This document shows, one piece after another, positions 1-6,213 of a DNA stretch of 8,961 bases. A program made the position numbers and the translations under genes. Location of the stretch: contig JQOA01000254.1 of the NCBI GenBank assembly GCA_000753945.1, positions 1-8,961 of the forward strand, written 5' to 3'. Every line of letters starts with the position of its first letter. Position 1 is the first letter of the stretch. The notes under the pieces are model-generated. The model ran no database searches. It saw only the letters and a list, made by a program, of their open reading frames with translations, and was not told the DNA's origin. The stretch comes from Smithella sp. D17 (GTDB lineage: Bacteria > Desulfobacterota > Syntrophia > Syntrophales > Smithellaceae).

Positions 1-21
1 TAACCCAACTTTAACCCTATT
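1..21 (+). repeat. Left terminal inverted repeat of the IS
   Basis: This segment begins TAACCCAACTTTAACCC. It matches the reverse complement of 2063-2083 at 19 of 21 positions, with mismatches at positions 9 and 18. It should be a transposase-binding and cleavage end. Similarity stops after base 21. Confidence 0.85.
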
Positions 22-113
22 TTCATAAAAAGCAACAAAATAAGGGTATTTTAAGTGATCGTGCATGCGTAACATGTTGATATTATTACATGCAGTTCTT
101 TAAAAACAGAATG

Positions 114-140
114 TAGTGCCCCATTATATAATATTAGTGC
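114..140 (+). repeat. TAGTGC direct repeat pair flanking a palindrome, upstream of the IS promoter
   Basis: TAGTGC occurs at 114-119 and again at 135-140, exactly 21 bp apart, which is about two helical turns. The perfect 10-bp palindrome ATTATATAAT lies between them at 123-132. The second copy abuts the -35 hexamer of the transposase promoter. The related octamer ATGTAGTG occurs at 112-119 and 1999-2006 near the two ends of the element. The arrangement could be an operator or subterminal transposase-binding site, but these are short motifs in AT-rich DNA and the role is a guess. Confidence 0.3.
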
Positions 141-168
141 TTGACACATGGATTCTGTGTGGTATAGT
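141..168 (+). promoter_or_regulatory. Sigma70-like promoter of the transposase
   Basis: A perfect TTGACA at 141-146 is followed by a 16-bp spacer and TATAGT (5 of 6 to TATAAT) at 163-168. The expected transcription start, 6-8 bases after the -10 box, falls at about 174-176. That is practically on the ATG at 176, so the message would be leaderless or nearly so. No Shine-Dalgarno sequence precedes that ATG. Confidence 0.65.
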
Positions 169-175
169 AGCCTTC

Positions 176-1996
176 ATGTTTATCCGAGAAATACAAAAGA
201 AAAACCCGAACTCATCAAAGGTGTTCATATCACACAGATTGATAGAGTCTGTACGCACTCCGAGAGGACCCAGACAGAGAGTTGTTATCAATCTGGGACA
301 ACTCGATATTCCAAAAGAGAACTGGAAAGAACTGGCAAACCGCATAGAAGATCTCCTACGTGGCTATGAAAGTTCAACGGTGCCGATATCTGTCGAGATT
401 GAAGCCCTTGCAAGACACCACACAAAACAAATTTTAAGAAAGCAAAGAAGTGAGAAAAAAGAAACTCACGTCCTTGAAAATGAACAGGATTTCAGGAATG
501 TAGATATTAATGCCGTCTCTTCATCCGACGGCAAGTCCGTTGGCCCCGAGCATGCCGGCCTCGAAGCCATGAAGGCCCTGGGATTCTTCGATCTGTTCCG
601 GCAATTGGGATTTACCGATGATGAATCGAATCTTGCCACACTCCAGATTGTCGGCCGTCTGGTGCATCCCGGCAGTGAAAGAGAACTTCGGAGATACGCA
701 AAAGAACAGAGTGCGCTGGATGAATTGCTGGGATGCAACTTCTCATCATCTGTCGGACACAATATGCTCTACCATAACTCAGACCTGTTATTCAAACACA
801 AGGAAACCATTGAACGTTTCCTCCGTATGCGCAGCAGGGAGATCTTTTCCCTTGGTGAGACCATCATACTGTATGATCTGACCAATACCTACTTCAGCGG
901 AGGCGCTACAGAATATAAAAAAGCAAAGCGTGGGAGGTCAAAGCAGAAGCGAAGTGACCGACCGCTTGTTACCCTTGGCCTTGTGCTTGATGAACGCGGT
1001 TTTATCAAGTGTTCCCGTATTTTTGACGGTAACGTAGGTGAACCCTTGACCCTTGTTGACATGATCAACGATATCCATTCACAGGTGTCAAGGGAAACAC
1101 CGCCCCTTCTTGTCACTAAACCGACGATCGTAATGGATGCCGGGATTGCTTCGGAAGATAACCTTGCCCTGATAAAAGAAAATGGCTTCTCTTATATCGT
1201 TGTTTCCCGCAGTAAGCCGGAACAAATAGGAAATGGCTCGTTCGAACAGATAAAAGAAGGAATCAAGATCAAGGAGATGCGTATCGGGAATGAAACATAT
1301 CTCCATTGTATCAGTGACGGCAAGATGAAGAAGGAACAGGCTCTTGTAAACAAGGCGCGAGATGCCATGAAGGAGGAGATCGAGTATCTCAGCGAAGGTC
1401 TCAATATAAAGAGACGTCTGAAATCATATCCGAAGGTTCTGGAACGTATAGGCCGGTTGAGACAACACTACAGCAGGGTTTCAAAGGGATTCGCGATCGA
1501 TGTAAAAGAACAGAAGGGCAAAGCCGTTACCATAACATGGAGCTTTGATCCATCTAAATTAGGCAAGCCTTATGACGGCAGTTACTTCATACGCACAGAC
1601 AGGATGGATCTTTCAAAAAACGAAATATGGTCACTCTACATCATGCTTACATCGGTGGAGGATGCCTTCCGCTGTTTAAAGGGTGAACTGGGACTTCGTC
1701 CCATCCATCACAGCAAATCAGACCGTATAGAGGGACATCTTTTTATCTCGATCCTTGCGTACCACCTTTTAAACTATATCCGGCAGCATTTACGCAAGGC
1801 CGGTATCAATCATCGGTGGGACACTGTTCGTTCCCTGCTTCAAACGCATATAGCTCTCAGCACTCACCTTCCCACTGCGGATGGTCAAATGGTTCACCTT
1901 CGTTATTGCAGTATCCCGACACCGAGACAGGTAGAGGTATATAGTGCGCTAAAAATTACCAGTACTCCCCTGAAACGAACAAAGGTTGAGATGTAA
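176..1996 (+). CDS. IS1634-like DDE transposase
   Basis: This protein of about 606 residues catalyses cut-and-paste transposition of the surrounding element. The frame is open from a GTG at 116, but that start lies upstream of the clear promoter at 141-168. The first 20 residues it adds are hydrophobic and unlike the charged start MFIREIQKKNP, so ATG 176 is preferred. Numbered from ATG 176, the first catalytic Asp is D234 in LYDLTNTYF, the second is D321 in IVMDAGIAS, and the Glu is E495 in SVEDAFRCLK. Y488, E495 and K502 keep the spacing of the IS4-superfamily Y-R-E-K signature (Y to E 7, E to K 7), but the R position is Leu (L491). The stretch LGLRPIHH followed by EGHLFISILAYHLL is typical of the C-terminal end of this family. 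There is no frameshift or internal stop. The family call is from recognised motifs; the exact IS name is not known. Confidence 0.85.
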   Translation: MFIREIQKKNPNSSKVFISHRLIESVRTPRGPRQRVVINLGQLDIPKENWKELANRIEDLLRGYESSTVPISVEIEALARHHTKQILRKQRSEKKETHVLENEQDFRNVDINAVSSSDGKSVGPEHAGLEAMKALGFFDLFRQLGFTDDESNLATLQIVGRLVHPGSERELRRYAKEQSALDELLGCNFSSSVGHNMLYHNSDLLFKHKETIERFLRMRSREIFSLGETIILYDLTNTYFSGGATEYKKAKRGRSKQKRSDRPLVTLGLVLDERGFIKCSRIFDGNVGEPLTLVDMINDIHSQVSRETPPLLVTKPTIVMDAGIASEDNLALIKENGFSYIVVSRSKPEQIGNGSFEQIKEGIKIKEMRIGNETYLHCISDGKMKKEQALVNKARDAMKEEIEYLSEGLNIKRRLKSYPKVLERIGRLRQHYSRVSKGFAIDVKEQKGKAVTITWSFDPSKLGKPYDGSYFIRTDRMDLSKNEIWSLYIMLTSVEDAFRCLKGELGLRPIHHSKSDRIEGHLFISILAYHLLNYIRQHLRKAGINHRWDTVRSLLQTHIALSTHLPTADGQMVHLRYCSIPTPRQVEVYSALKITSTPLKRTKVEM

Positions 1997-2062
1997 AGAT
2001 GTAGTGACCATAAATCTGGGCACTCAACTTCAACCGCCCGATATCACTGTAGTTGTGTCCGG

Positions 2063-2083
2063 AATGGGGTTAAACTTGGGTTA
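2063..2083 (-). repeat. Right terminal inverted repeat of the IS
   Basis: On the minus strand it begins TAACCCAAGTTTAACCCC and pairs with positions 1-21 (19/21). It ends directly against the Shine-Dalgarno sequence of the downstream small locus, so the element border is sharp. Confidence 0.85.
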
Positions 2084-2101
2084 AGGAAGGAGAAAACTGT
2101 C

Positions 2102-2224
2102 ATGTCGAACAATCAATTAAAAATCAAATCAGTGACATCCGTAAGCAACATTATCAATCAACGGGAATGTCTGATTGAATCACTAAAAAAAGGAGGAAAT
2201 AATACATGGGTAATTCGAATTTAA
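2102..2224 (+). pseudogene. Truncated amphi-Trp paralogue (40 codons), overlapping the intact copy
   Basis: A 40-aa reading frame starts at ATG 2102 behind a strong Shine-Dalgarno (AGGAG at 2088-2092, 9-nt spacing) and ends at TAA 2222-2224, inside the next gene. Its first 31 residues align without gaps to the N-terminus of the downstream amphi-Trp protein with 14 identities (shared LKIKS near residue 6 and SLK-x-G near residue 28). Similarity stops at GGA GGA, exactly where the codons become the Shine-Dalgarno of the downstream gene. The best explanation is a tandem gene pair in which an internal deletion removed the last two thirds of copy 1. The breakpoint may have used the shared AAAGGAGG-like sequence. 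The alternative is a real short peptide that couples translation to the next gene. The final residues (NNTWVIRI) are read out of frame through the start of the next gene and are not family sequence. Confidence 0.6.
2191..2196 (+). promoter_or_regulatory. Shine-Dalgarno of the intact amphi-Trp gene, embedded in the truncated paralogue
   Basis: AGGAGG lies 9 nt before ATG 2206 and also forms codons 30-32 of the upstream 40-codon frame. Ribosomes translating the short frame would therefore pass over this site and end 16 bases after the second start codon. Confidence 0.7.
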
Positions 2225-2508
2225 AAATCAAGTCAACATTAAATCGTCTGGAAGTCGTCAATCATCTGGAGCAGCTGGTCGCATCCCTGAAGGCGGGAAC
2301 GGTCTGTATCCGAAAAGGTGAAAAAGCCGTCACACTTACCCCATGCGACCCGGTCACTTTTGAACTGGAGGCGGAAGGCAAACTGGACAAAGAAAGCCTG
2401 CGCGAAAAATTATCCATTGAATTAAAATGGAAGAAGAGCGAAGCCGCGCCGGCGGTTGATGAAACCTTTACAATTTCCCATCAGCCCCAAGATGAGGATG
2501 AAAACTAA
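2206..2508 (+). CDS. Amphi-Trp domain-containing small protein
   Basis: This 100-aa soluble protein has no signal peptide or membrane segment. Residues about 6-76 fit the amphi-Trp domain. They comprise an N-terminal KIKS strand, a helix covering VVNHLEQLVASLKAG, then GTVCIRKGEKAVTLTP, a strand FELEAEGKL, and the closing amphipathic strand LSIELKWK, which carries the conserved Trp (W75). Residues 77-100 are an acidic, probably disordered tail ending in DEDEN. The molecular function of the domain is not established, to my knowledge, so none is assigned here. The start at 2206 is supported by AGGAGG 9 nt upstream. The gene overlaps the tail of the truncated paralogue by 19 nt. Its original upstream promoter has been displaced by the IS that ends about 120 bp upstream, so expression may depend on read-through from the transposase or an outward IS promoter; I see no convincing outward promoter. 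Confidence 0.8.
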   Translation: MGNSNLKIKSTLNRLEVVNHLEQLVASLKAGTVCIRKGEKAVTLTPCDPVTFELEAEGKLDKESLREKLSIELKWKKSEAAPAVDETFTISHQPQDEDEN

Positions 2509-2515
2509 TGAAAAT

Positions 2516-2560
2516 AATAGTGCGTCTCTTTTGCTTTAATGGCAAAGGAGACGCACCATT
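2516..2560. terminator. Hairpin between convergent genes, likely bidirectional terminator
   Basis: Arms at 2516-2534 and 2542-2560 form a 19-position stem with one A-C mismatch and one G-U pair, around a 7-base loop. The core is GTGCGTCTC pairing with GAGACGCAC. It lies 8 nt after the amphi-Trp stop and about 100 nt beyond the phoR stop on the other strand. There is no long T tract on either side. The minus-strand exit (ATTTTCATTAGTTTTC) is the more T-rich, so termination of the phosphate operon is plausible. The stretch 2561-2662 holds nothing else I can recognise. Confidence 0.6.
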
Positions 2561-2662
2561 ATACGTATTATTATGATTGAACATTACAGCATTGATAACT
2601 GCCGAATGAAGTGATTTTGTGTCTCAACTGAGAAGAATGATAAATTTTTGAGTGTAAATTTC

Positions 2663-4399
2663 TTAAATCGGAAAAAACAAAGATACTGTTGTGCCTTTAC
2701 CTAATTGACTTTTAATTTCCATCTTGCCGCCATGCGCCATCATCAGGTGTTTGACAATCGATAAACCTAATCCAGTCCCGCCCAAATCACGGGAACGCGA
2801 CTTATCAACCCGATAAAAACGCTCACCCAATCGTTGTATTTCATCTTTAGGAATACCAATACCAGTGTCCGTTATTGTAACAATAACATAATCATCTGAT
2901 TGTCCAGCCGCAATAGAAATTTCCCCTCCTTCCGGTGTAAATTTGATTGCATTGTCCAAAATATTGACAAATATCTGGGTAATCTTGTCTCTGTCGCCTT
3001 TTATTGAAAAACTATCTTCCTGTAAATTACAGTCGATGATGATTTTTTTGGAATCAGCTTTCGCTTCCACCAGAGAAATTACATTGGTCACCGCCGCTCT
3101 CAAAGATACGTTTTCAATATTAATAATCATTTCCTTCATTTCAATATTTGATATGATCAATAGATCCTGAACGAGACGATTAAGACGTTCGGCGTGCTTT
3201 AAAATTATATCAATAAATCTTTTCGTTTCTTCAATATTATTAATCGCGCCGTCTTTGATTGTATCTAAATATCCAATTATCGCCGTAAGTGGCGTTTTGA
3301 TCTCGTGAGTGACATTGGCTACAAAATCCATTCTGATCTGCTCGAGTTTTTTAAGTTTTGTCATGTCGTGAAAAACAATCATCGTTTTTTCATCATCGGG
3401 GTTACCGTAAACAGCGGAGATAGTGACTCTTAAAATAACCGGTTCTATATTGCCAAGAACGATTTCGCGGGAAACATTGGCGCGCAATGGTTTGAACTCC
3501 AGAAACGCCTTCTGCAAATCAACACTGCGGAAAGCCTCCATGAGTGTTTTGCCGTTAACATCACCGTATTGAATAGCCAGCATATTGCTTAGAACGGGAC
3601 TGCTGAATTCTATCAAATCATGTTCATTAATAATCAAAACACCTTCGTTCATGCTGGTAAAAGCAGCCATCAGTTTGCTTTTTTCTTCATTGGCAATTCT
3701 GATTTTACTTTTCAGTTCTTCCACAAGATAATTAATATTATCAGCCAGTGTTTTTGTTTCGTCATCCGTATTCAGAATGATAGTGCCTACCGGCTCTCCT
3801 TTTCGTAACTTTTCAGTAAATTGGCCCATGATTTTTATCGGTTCATACAGGCGATAGGCAAAGAACAGGGCAATAGTCAGTGAAATAACCGCCACGATAA
3901 ACATTGTCAGAAGCATATATTGATATACTCTGTCGATAACATTCTGCACCTCGTGCAGAGGACGCGCTAATCTTACGTAACCGCTTACATTCTTTTCATC
4001 TTTAACGGCTACAGCCATATAAAGCATATCTATGCCAATGGTATCACTGAACCGGATTGACTTTCCTGTTCCACGAACCCTTGCTTCCTGAATTTCCGGA
4101 CGATTAAAATGATTGTCCATCAGCGCCGCTTCTTTTTCAGAATCGGCAAATACTTCGCCTCGCGCGTCAATCAGGGTAATTCTGGAATTTGATGTCTTTG
4201 CTACTTGATTAAGGTGCCGGGATGCTTTCTCTAAAGAAGTTTGATCAATAAGTCTGGCATAGGATAATAATTCTTTTTCAACCTGGTAAGTAAGAACATC
4301 TTTTACCTTGCCACTAACAAAAACATCCAGTAGCAAGAACGACACGCATATAATAACAAGATAGCTGAAAAAAATCTTATAAAAAAAAAGTTTTTTCAC
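2663..4399 (-). CDS. phoR: PhoR phosphate-regulon sensor histidine kinase
   Basis: This membrane histidine kinase of 578 aa senses phosphate status through PhoU and the Pst complex and phosphorylates PhoB. Membrane helix 1 is at about 7-28. An extracytoplasmic sensor region follows (30-158), then helix 2 at about 161-183. A HAMP linker (184-237) and a PAS domain (243-350, starting near FTSMNEGVLIINE) precede the HisKA domain, with the phosphoacceptor H365 in VTHEIKTPLT. The ATPase domain has the N box (NILDNAIKF, N483), G1 (DTGIGIP, D511) and G2 (GGTGLGLSIV, 540-549). All catalytic motifs are intact. The periplasmic domain distinguishes it from E. coli-type PhoR, which has little periplasmic sequence. 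Translation begins at GTG (4397-4399), sharing one base with the phoU stop (TAGTG), with AAGGA just upstream, so it is probably translationally coupled to phoU. It sits at the end of the operon, separate from phoB. Confidence 0.93.
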   Translation of the reverse strand: MKKLFFYKIFFSYLVIICVSFLLLDVFVSGKVKDVLTYQVEKELLSYARLIDQTSLEKASRHLNQVAKTSNSRITLIDARGEVFADSEKEAALMDNHFNRPEIQEARVRGTGKSIRFSDTIGIDMLYMAVAVKDEKNVSGYVRLARPLHEVQNVIDRVYQYMLLTMFIVAVISLTIALFFAYRLYEPIKIMGQFTEKLRKGEPVGTIILNTDDETKTLADNINYLVEELKSKIRIANEEKSKLMAAFTSMNEGVLIINEHDLIEFSSPVLSNMLAIQYGDVNGKTLMEAFRSVDLQKAFLEFKPLRANVSREIVLGNIEPVILRVTISAVYGNPDDEKTMIVFHDMTKLKKLEQIRMDFVANVTHEIKTPLTAIIGYLDTIKDGAINNIEETKRFIDIILKHAERLNRLVQDLLIISNIEMKEMIINIENVSLRAAVTNVISLVEAKADSKKIIIDCNLQEDSFSIKGDRDKITQIFVNILDNAIKFTPEGGEISIAAGQSDDYVIVTITDTGIGIPKDEIQRLGERFYRVDKSRSRDLGGTGLGLSIVKHLMMAHGGKMEIKSQLGKGTTVSLFFPI

Positions 4400-5094
4400 T
4401 ATGTTTCCTTATGACCGTTACCTTTATTAAAATGACGCACATTTTCACCGGTTATCATATAAGTTACCATATCCGCAATTCCCTGGGCGTGATCGGCCAC
4501 GCGCTCCAGATTCTTAGATATGTGCATAATCAATAAAGCCCTGTGAATGGATTTGGCATCCTCCATCATAAAAGTTAAGAGCTCTCTGAATATTTGTTCA
4601 TTTAGGTCATCAACCACCTGTTCTATCTGTCTAACTTCCTCAGCAATGCCCAAATCCCTCTTAATCATGGAATCCAGAGATTTTGCGACCATCTCTTCTA
4701 CAATTGAGGACATATGGGGCAAATCAATATAGGCTTTAAGTTGCGCTTCTTCATTGAGCTGAACGGCTTTTTCCGCAATATTCACCGCCATATCGCCGAT
4801 TCTTTCCAAATGTCCGGTAATCTTTATGGCTGTCGTAATAAATCTCAAATCGATCGCCGTTGGCTGACGTAAAGCCAAGATAGTTATGCATTTTTCTTCA
4901 ATTTCCTTGTCCATTTTATCAATTTCATAATCATTAGCTATAACTTTATTTGCCATTTCAGTATCTCTGCCGGTCAGAGATTGCATAGCCAAGTGAATAG
5001 CTTTTTCAGTCAGCGCACCAAGATAAATAAGATTGCTTTTTATTTCCTGCAGTTCCAGTTCATAATGTGAACTAGTATGCTTTTTTTCTTCCAT
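4399..5094 (-). CDS. phoU: PhoU phosphate signalling protein
   Basis: This cytoplasmic all-helical protein (231 aa, normal length) links the Pst transporter to PhoR and restrains Pho signalling when phosphate is plentiful. It shows the two-fold PhoU repeat: the metal-cluster motif E-R-x-x-D appears as LERIGDMAVNIAE (E97, D101) in the first half and as LERVADHAQGIAD (E197, D201) in the second. The ATG at 5092-5094 has GGAGG 7 nt upstream. It lies 21 nt downstream of pstB and overlaps the phoR start by one base, so pstB-phoU-phoR are almost certainly co-transcribed. With the PstA defect, PhoU would be expected to lose its signal of transporter activity. In E. coli, loss of Pst or PhoU function gives constitutive Pho expression; whether that holds here is inference. 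Confidence 0.94.
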   Translation of the reverse strand: MEEKKHTSSHYELELQEIKSNLIYLGALTEKAIHLAMQSLTGRDTEMANKVIANDYEIDKMDKEIEEKCITILALRQPTAIDLRFITTAIKITGHLERIGDMAVNIAEKAVQLNEEAQLKAYIDLPHMSSIVEEMVAKSLDSMIKRDLGIAEEVRQIEQVVDDLNEQIFRELLTFMMEDAKSIHRALLIMHISKNLERVADHAQGIADMVTYMITGENVRHFNKGNGHKET

Positions 5095-5115
5095 GGTTTT
5101 TCCTCCAACTTATTT

Positions 5116-5871
5116 TCATCCGAATCTTCCCGTGATATAATCTTCCGTCTGCTTTACATCGGGATTGGTAAATATTTTATCGGTCTTATTGTATTCAATC
5201 ATATTTCCCAGGTAAAAGAAAGCCGTCTCATCGGAAATTCTGGCCGCCTGCTGCATATTATGGGTAACGATGATTATGGTATAATCTTTTTTTAGTTCAT
5301 CAATCAACTCCTCGATTTTCGCCGTGGAAATAGGATCCAGCGCGGAAGTCGGTTCGTCCATCAACAATACATCCGGTTTCATCGCCAGCGCCCGGGCAAT
5401 GCAGAGCCTTTGTTGCTGGCCCCCGGAAAGATTCATTGCCGATTTATTCAAGATATCCTTGACTTCATCCCAGAGCACTGCCTGCTTCAGGCTACGCTCC
5501 ACCAAAGCATCCCTGTCTTCAAAGCCGATACCGGTAAGTTTGGGACCATAGGAAATATTATTATAAATAGTTTTGGGAAACGGATTGGGTTTCTGAAAAA
5601 CCATGCCTATTTTACGGCGGATTTCCACAGGATCAACATCCGGCGCGTAAATATTTTTGTTCTCGAAGATAATTTCTCCTTCAACCCTTGTCCCGTCAAT
5701 TAAATCATTCATTCGGTTCAAGAGTCTTAACAGCGTGGATTTACCACATCCCGAAGGTCCGATGAGCGCGGTGACTTTATTCTTTTCAAACTTCATCGAA
5801 ATATCCGTCAATGCACGGACTTGACCATAAAAAAAATTTACTTTATTTAATTTAATAATATTGAATTCCAT
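5116..5871 (-). CDS. pstB: PstB phosphate ABC transporter ATPase
   Basis: This ATPase subunit (251 aa, normal length) energises phosphate import at the cytoplasmic face of the membrane. All ABC motifs are present: Walker A GPSGCGKST (38-46), Q-loop Q93 in MVFQKPNPFP, signature LSGGQQQRL (148-156), Walker B VLLMDEP (D172, E173) and H-loop H204. The SGGQQQRLCIARALA stretch and FQKPNPFPKTIYNN are characteristic of PstB. The start is ATG 5869-5871; the gap from pstA is only 7 nt and the ribosome site is weak (AGGG, short spacing), suggesting coupling to pstA translation. Phosphate transport (EC 7.3.2.1) needs two permease subunits, and PstA is badly shortened here. Confidence 0.95.
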   Translation of the reverse strand: MEFNIIKLNKVNFFYGQVRALTDISMKFEKNKVTALIGPSGCGKSTLLRLLNRMNDLIDGTRVEGEIIFENKNIYAPDVDPVEIRRKIGMVFQKPNPFPKTIYNNISYGPKLTGIGFEDRDALVERSLKQAVLWDEVKDILNKSAMNLSGGQQQRLCIARALAMKPDVLLMDEPTSALDPISTAKIEELIDELKKDYTIIIVTHNMQQAARISDETAFFYLGNMIEYNKTDKIFTNPDVKQTEDYITGRFG

Positions 5872-5878
5872 TCCTACC

Positions 5879-6202
5879 CTACCACCTTTTATTTTTCCTC
5901 ATATAACCGCGGATGATAATCGCAAACAAATCAATGCCCAAAACAACTATCATTAAAACAAGCACTGTCCCATACTGGATGGGACGTGTAGCTTCAATGT
6001 TTGTACCGGCAGTAGCCAGAACGTATATGTGATACGGAAGTGCCATAACCTCATCAAATACTGAGGAGGGAAGTTTAGCCGTGAAAAAAACAATTCCAAG
6101 CAACGCCAGTGTTATAAGCAGAGCTGACGCACGAACCAGCGTAAAAAATACATTTTGCTGAAAATATCGCCATTTCATAGATTTTGTTTTTAATGATTTC
6201 AT
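5879..6202 (-). CDS. pstA: PstA permease subunit, internally deleted (107 aa)
   Basis: PstA normally has about 270-300 aa with six membrane helices. This frame has 107. Residues 1-36 look like a normal N-terminus with the first helix (about 20-38). From about residue 37 the sequence is the standard PstA C-terminus: FFTAKLPSSVFDEVMALP, then LPYHIYVLATAG, then a last helix (79-96) and a basic tail. Roughly 165-190 residues are absent in between, including helices 2-5, the EAA coupling loop that contacts PstB, and the ARA-x-GETAP region. The join is in frame and lies near a run of seven A on the plus strand (6084-6090). As read, the product cannot form a permease half. Explanations are a real internal deletion in this strain, a sequencing or assembly collapse, or a mixed metagenomic contig. 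The start ATG 6200-6202 has no clear Shine-Dalgarno and lies 11 nt after pstC; M9 is an alternative start. Identity as PstA is secure; function is doubtful. Confidence 0.85.
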   Translation of the reverse strand: MKSLKTKSMKWRYFQQNVFFTLVRASALLITLALLGIVFFTAKLPSSVFDEVMALPYHIYVLATAGTNIEATRPIQYGTVLVLMIVVLGIDLFAIIIRGYMRKNKRW

Positions 6203-6213
6203 AGTTCTGGCAT

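Larger units (their letters stand above)
1..2084 (+). mobile_element. IS1634-like insertion sequence (IS4 superfamily)
   Basis: The element consists of one DDE transposase gene bounded by imperfect terminal inverted repeats at 1-21 and 2063-2083 that match at 19 of 21 positions. Its length of about 2.08 kb suits a transposase of about 600 residues. The base before position 1 is outside the window, so the left end could extend by one base: the right end reads GGGTTAA, and its last A at 2084 would pair with a T at position 0. A target-site duplication cannot be checked for the same reason; the right-hand copy would start at 2084 or 2085 (AGGAAG or GGAAGG). The reading frame is intact, so the element may still be active. 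Family assignment rests on the transposase motifs and was not checked against a database. Confidence 0.85.

Noticed and set aside
116..175. N-terminal extension of the transposase from a GTG at 116
   Set aside because: It lies upstream of and across the -35/-10 promoter, has no ribosome site, and encodes hydrophobic sequence not expected at the start of this family.
148..369. 73-codon plus-strand frame overlapping the transposase start
   Set aside because: It is an out-of-frame shadow of the transposase with no family resemblance. The IS1634 group is not known to need a second frame or a programmed frameshift, and the main frame is complete.
466..1404. Several minus-strand frames of 70-98 codons inside the transposase
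   Set aside because: They have no ribosome sites, no recognisable domains, and lie antisense to a complete coding gene.
2040..2090. Outward promoter at the IS right end driving the amphi-Trp genes
   Set aside because: TTGTGT at 2053 has no acceptable -10 at 16-18 bp (TTGGGT only), so an outward promoter is not supported by sequence.
5077..5703. Plus-strand frames of 72-97 codons opposite pstB
   Set aside because: They are antisense shadows of a well-conserved ABC ATPase without start signals or known domains.
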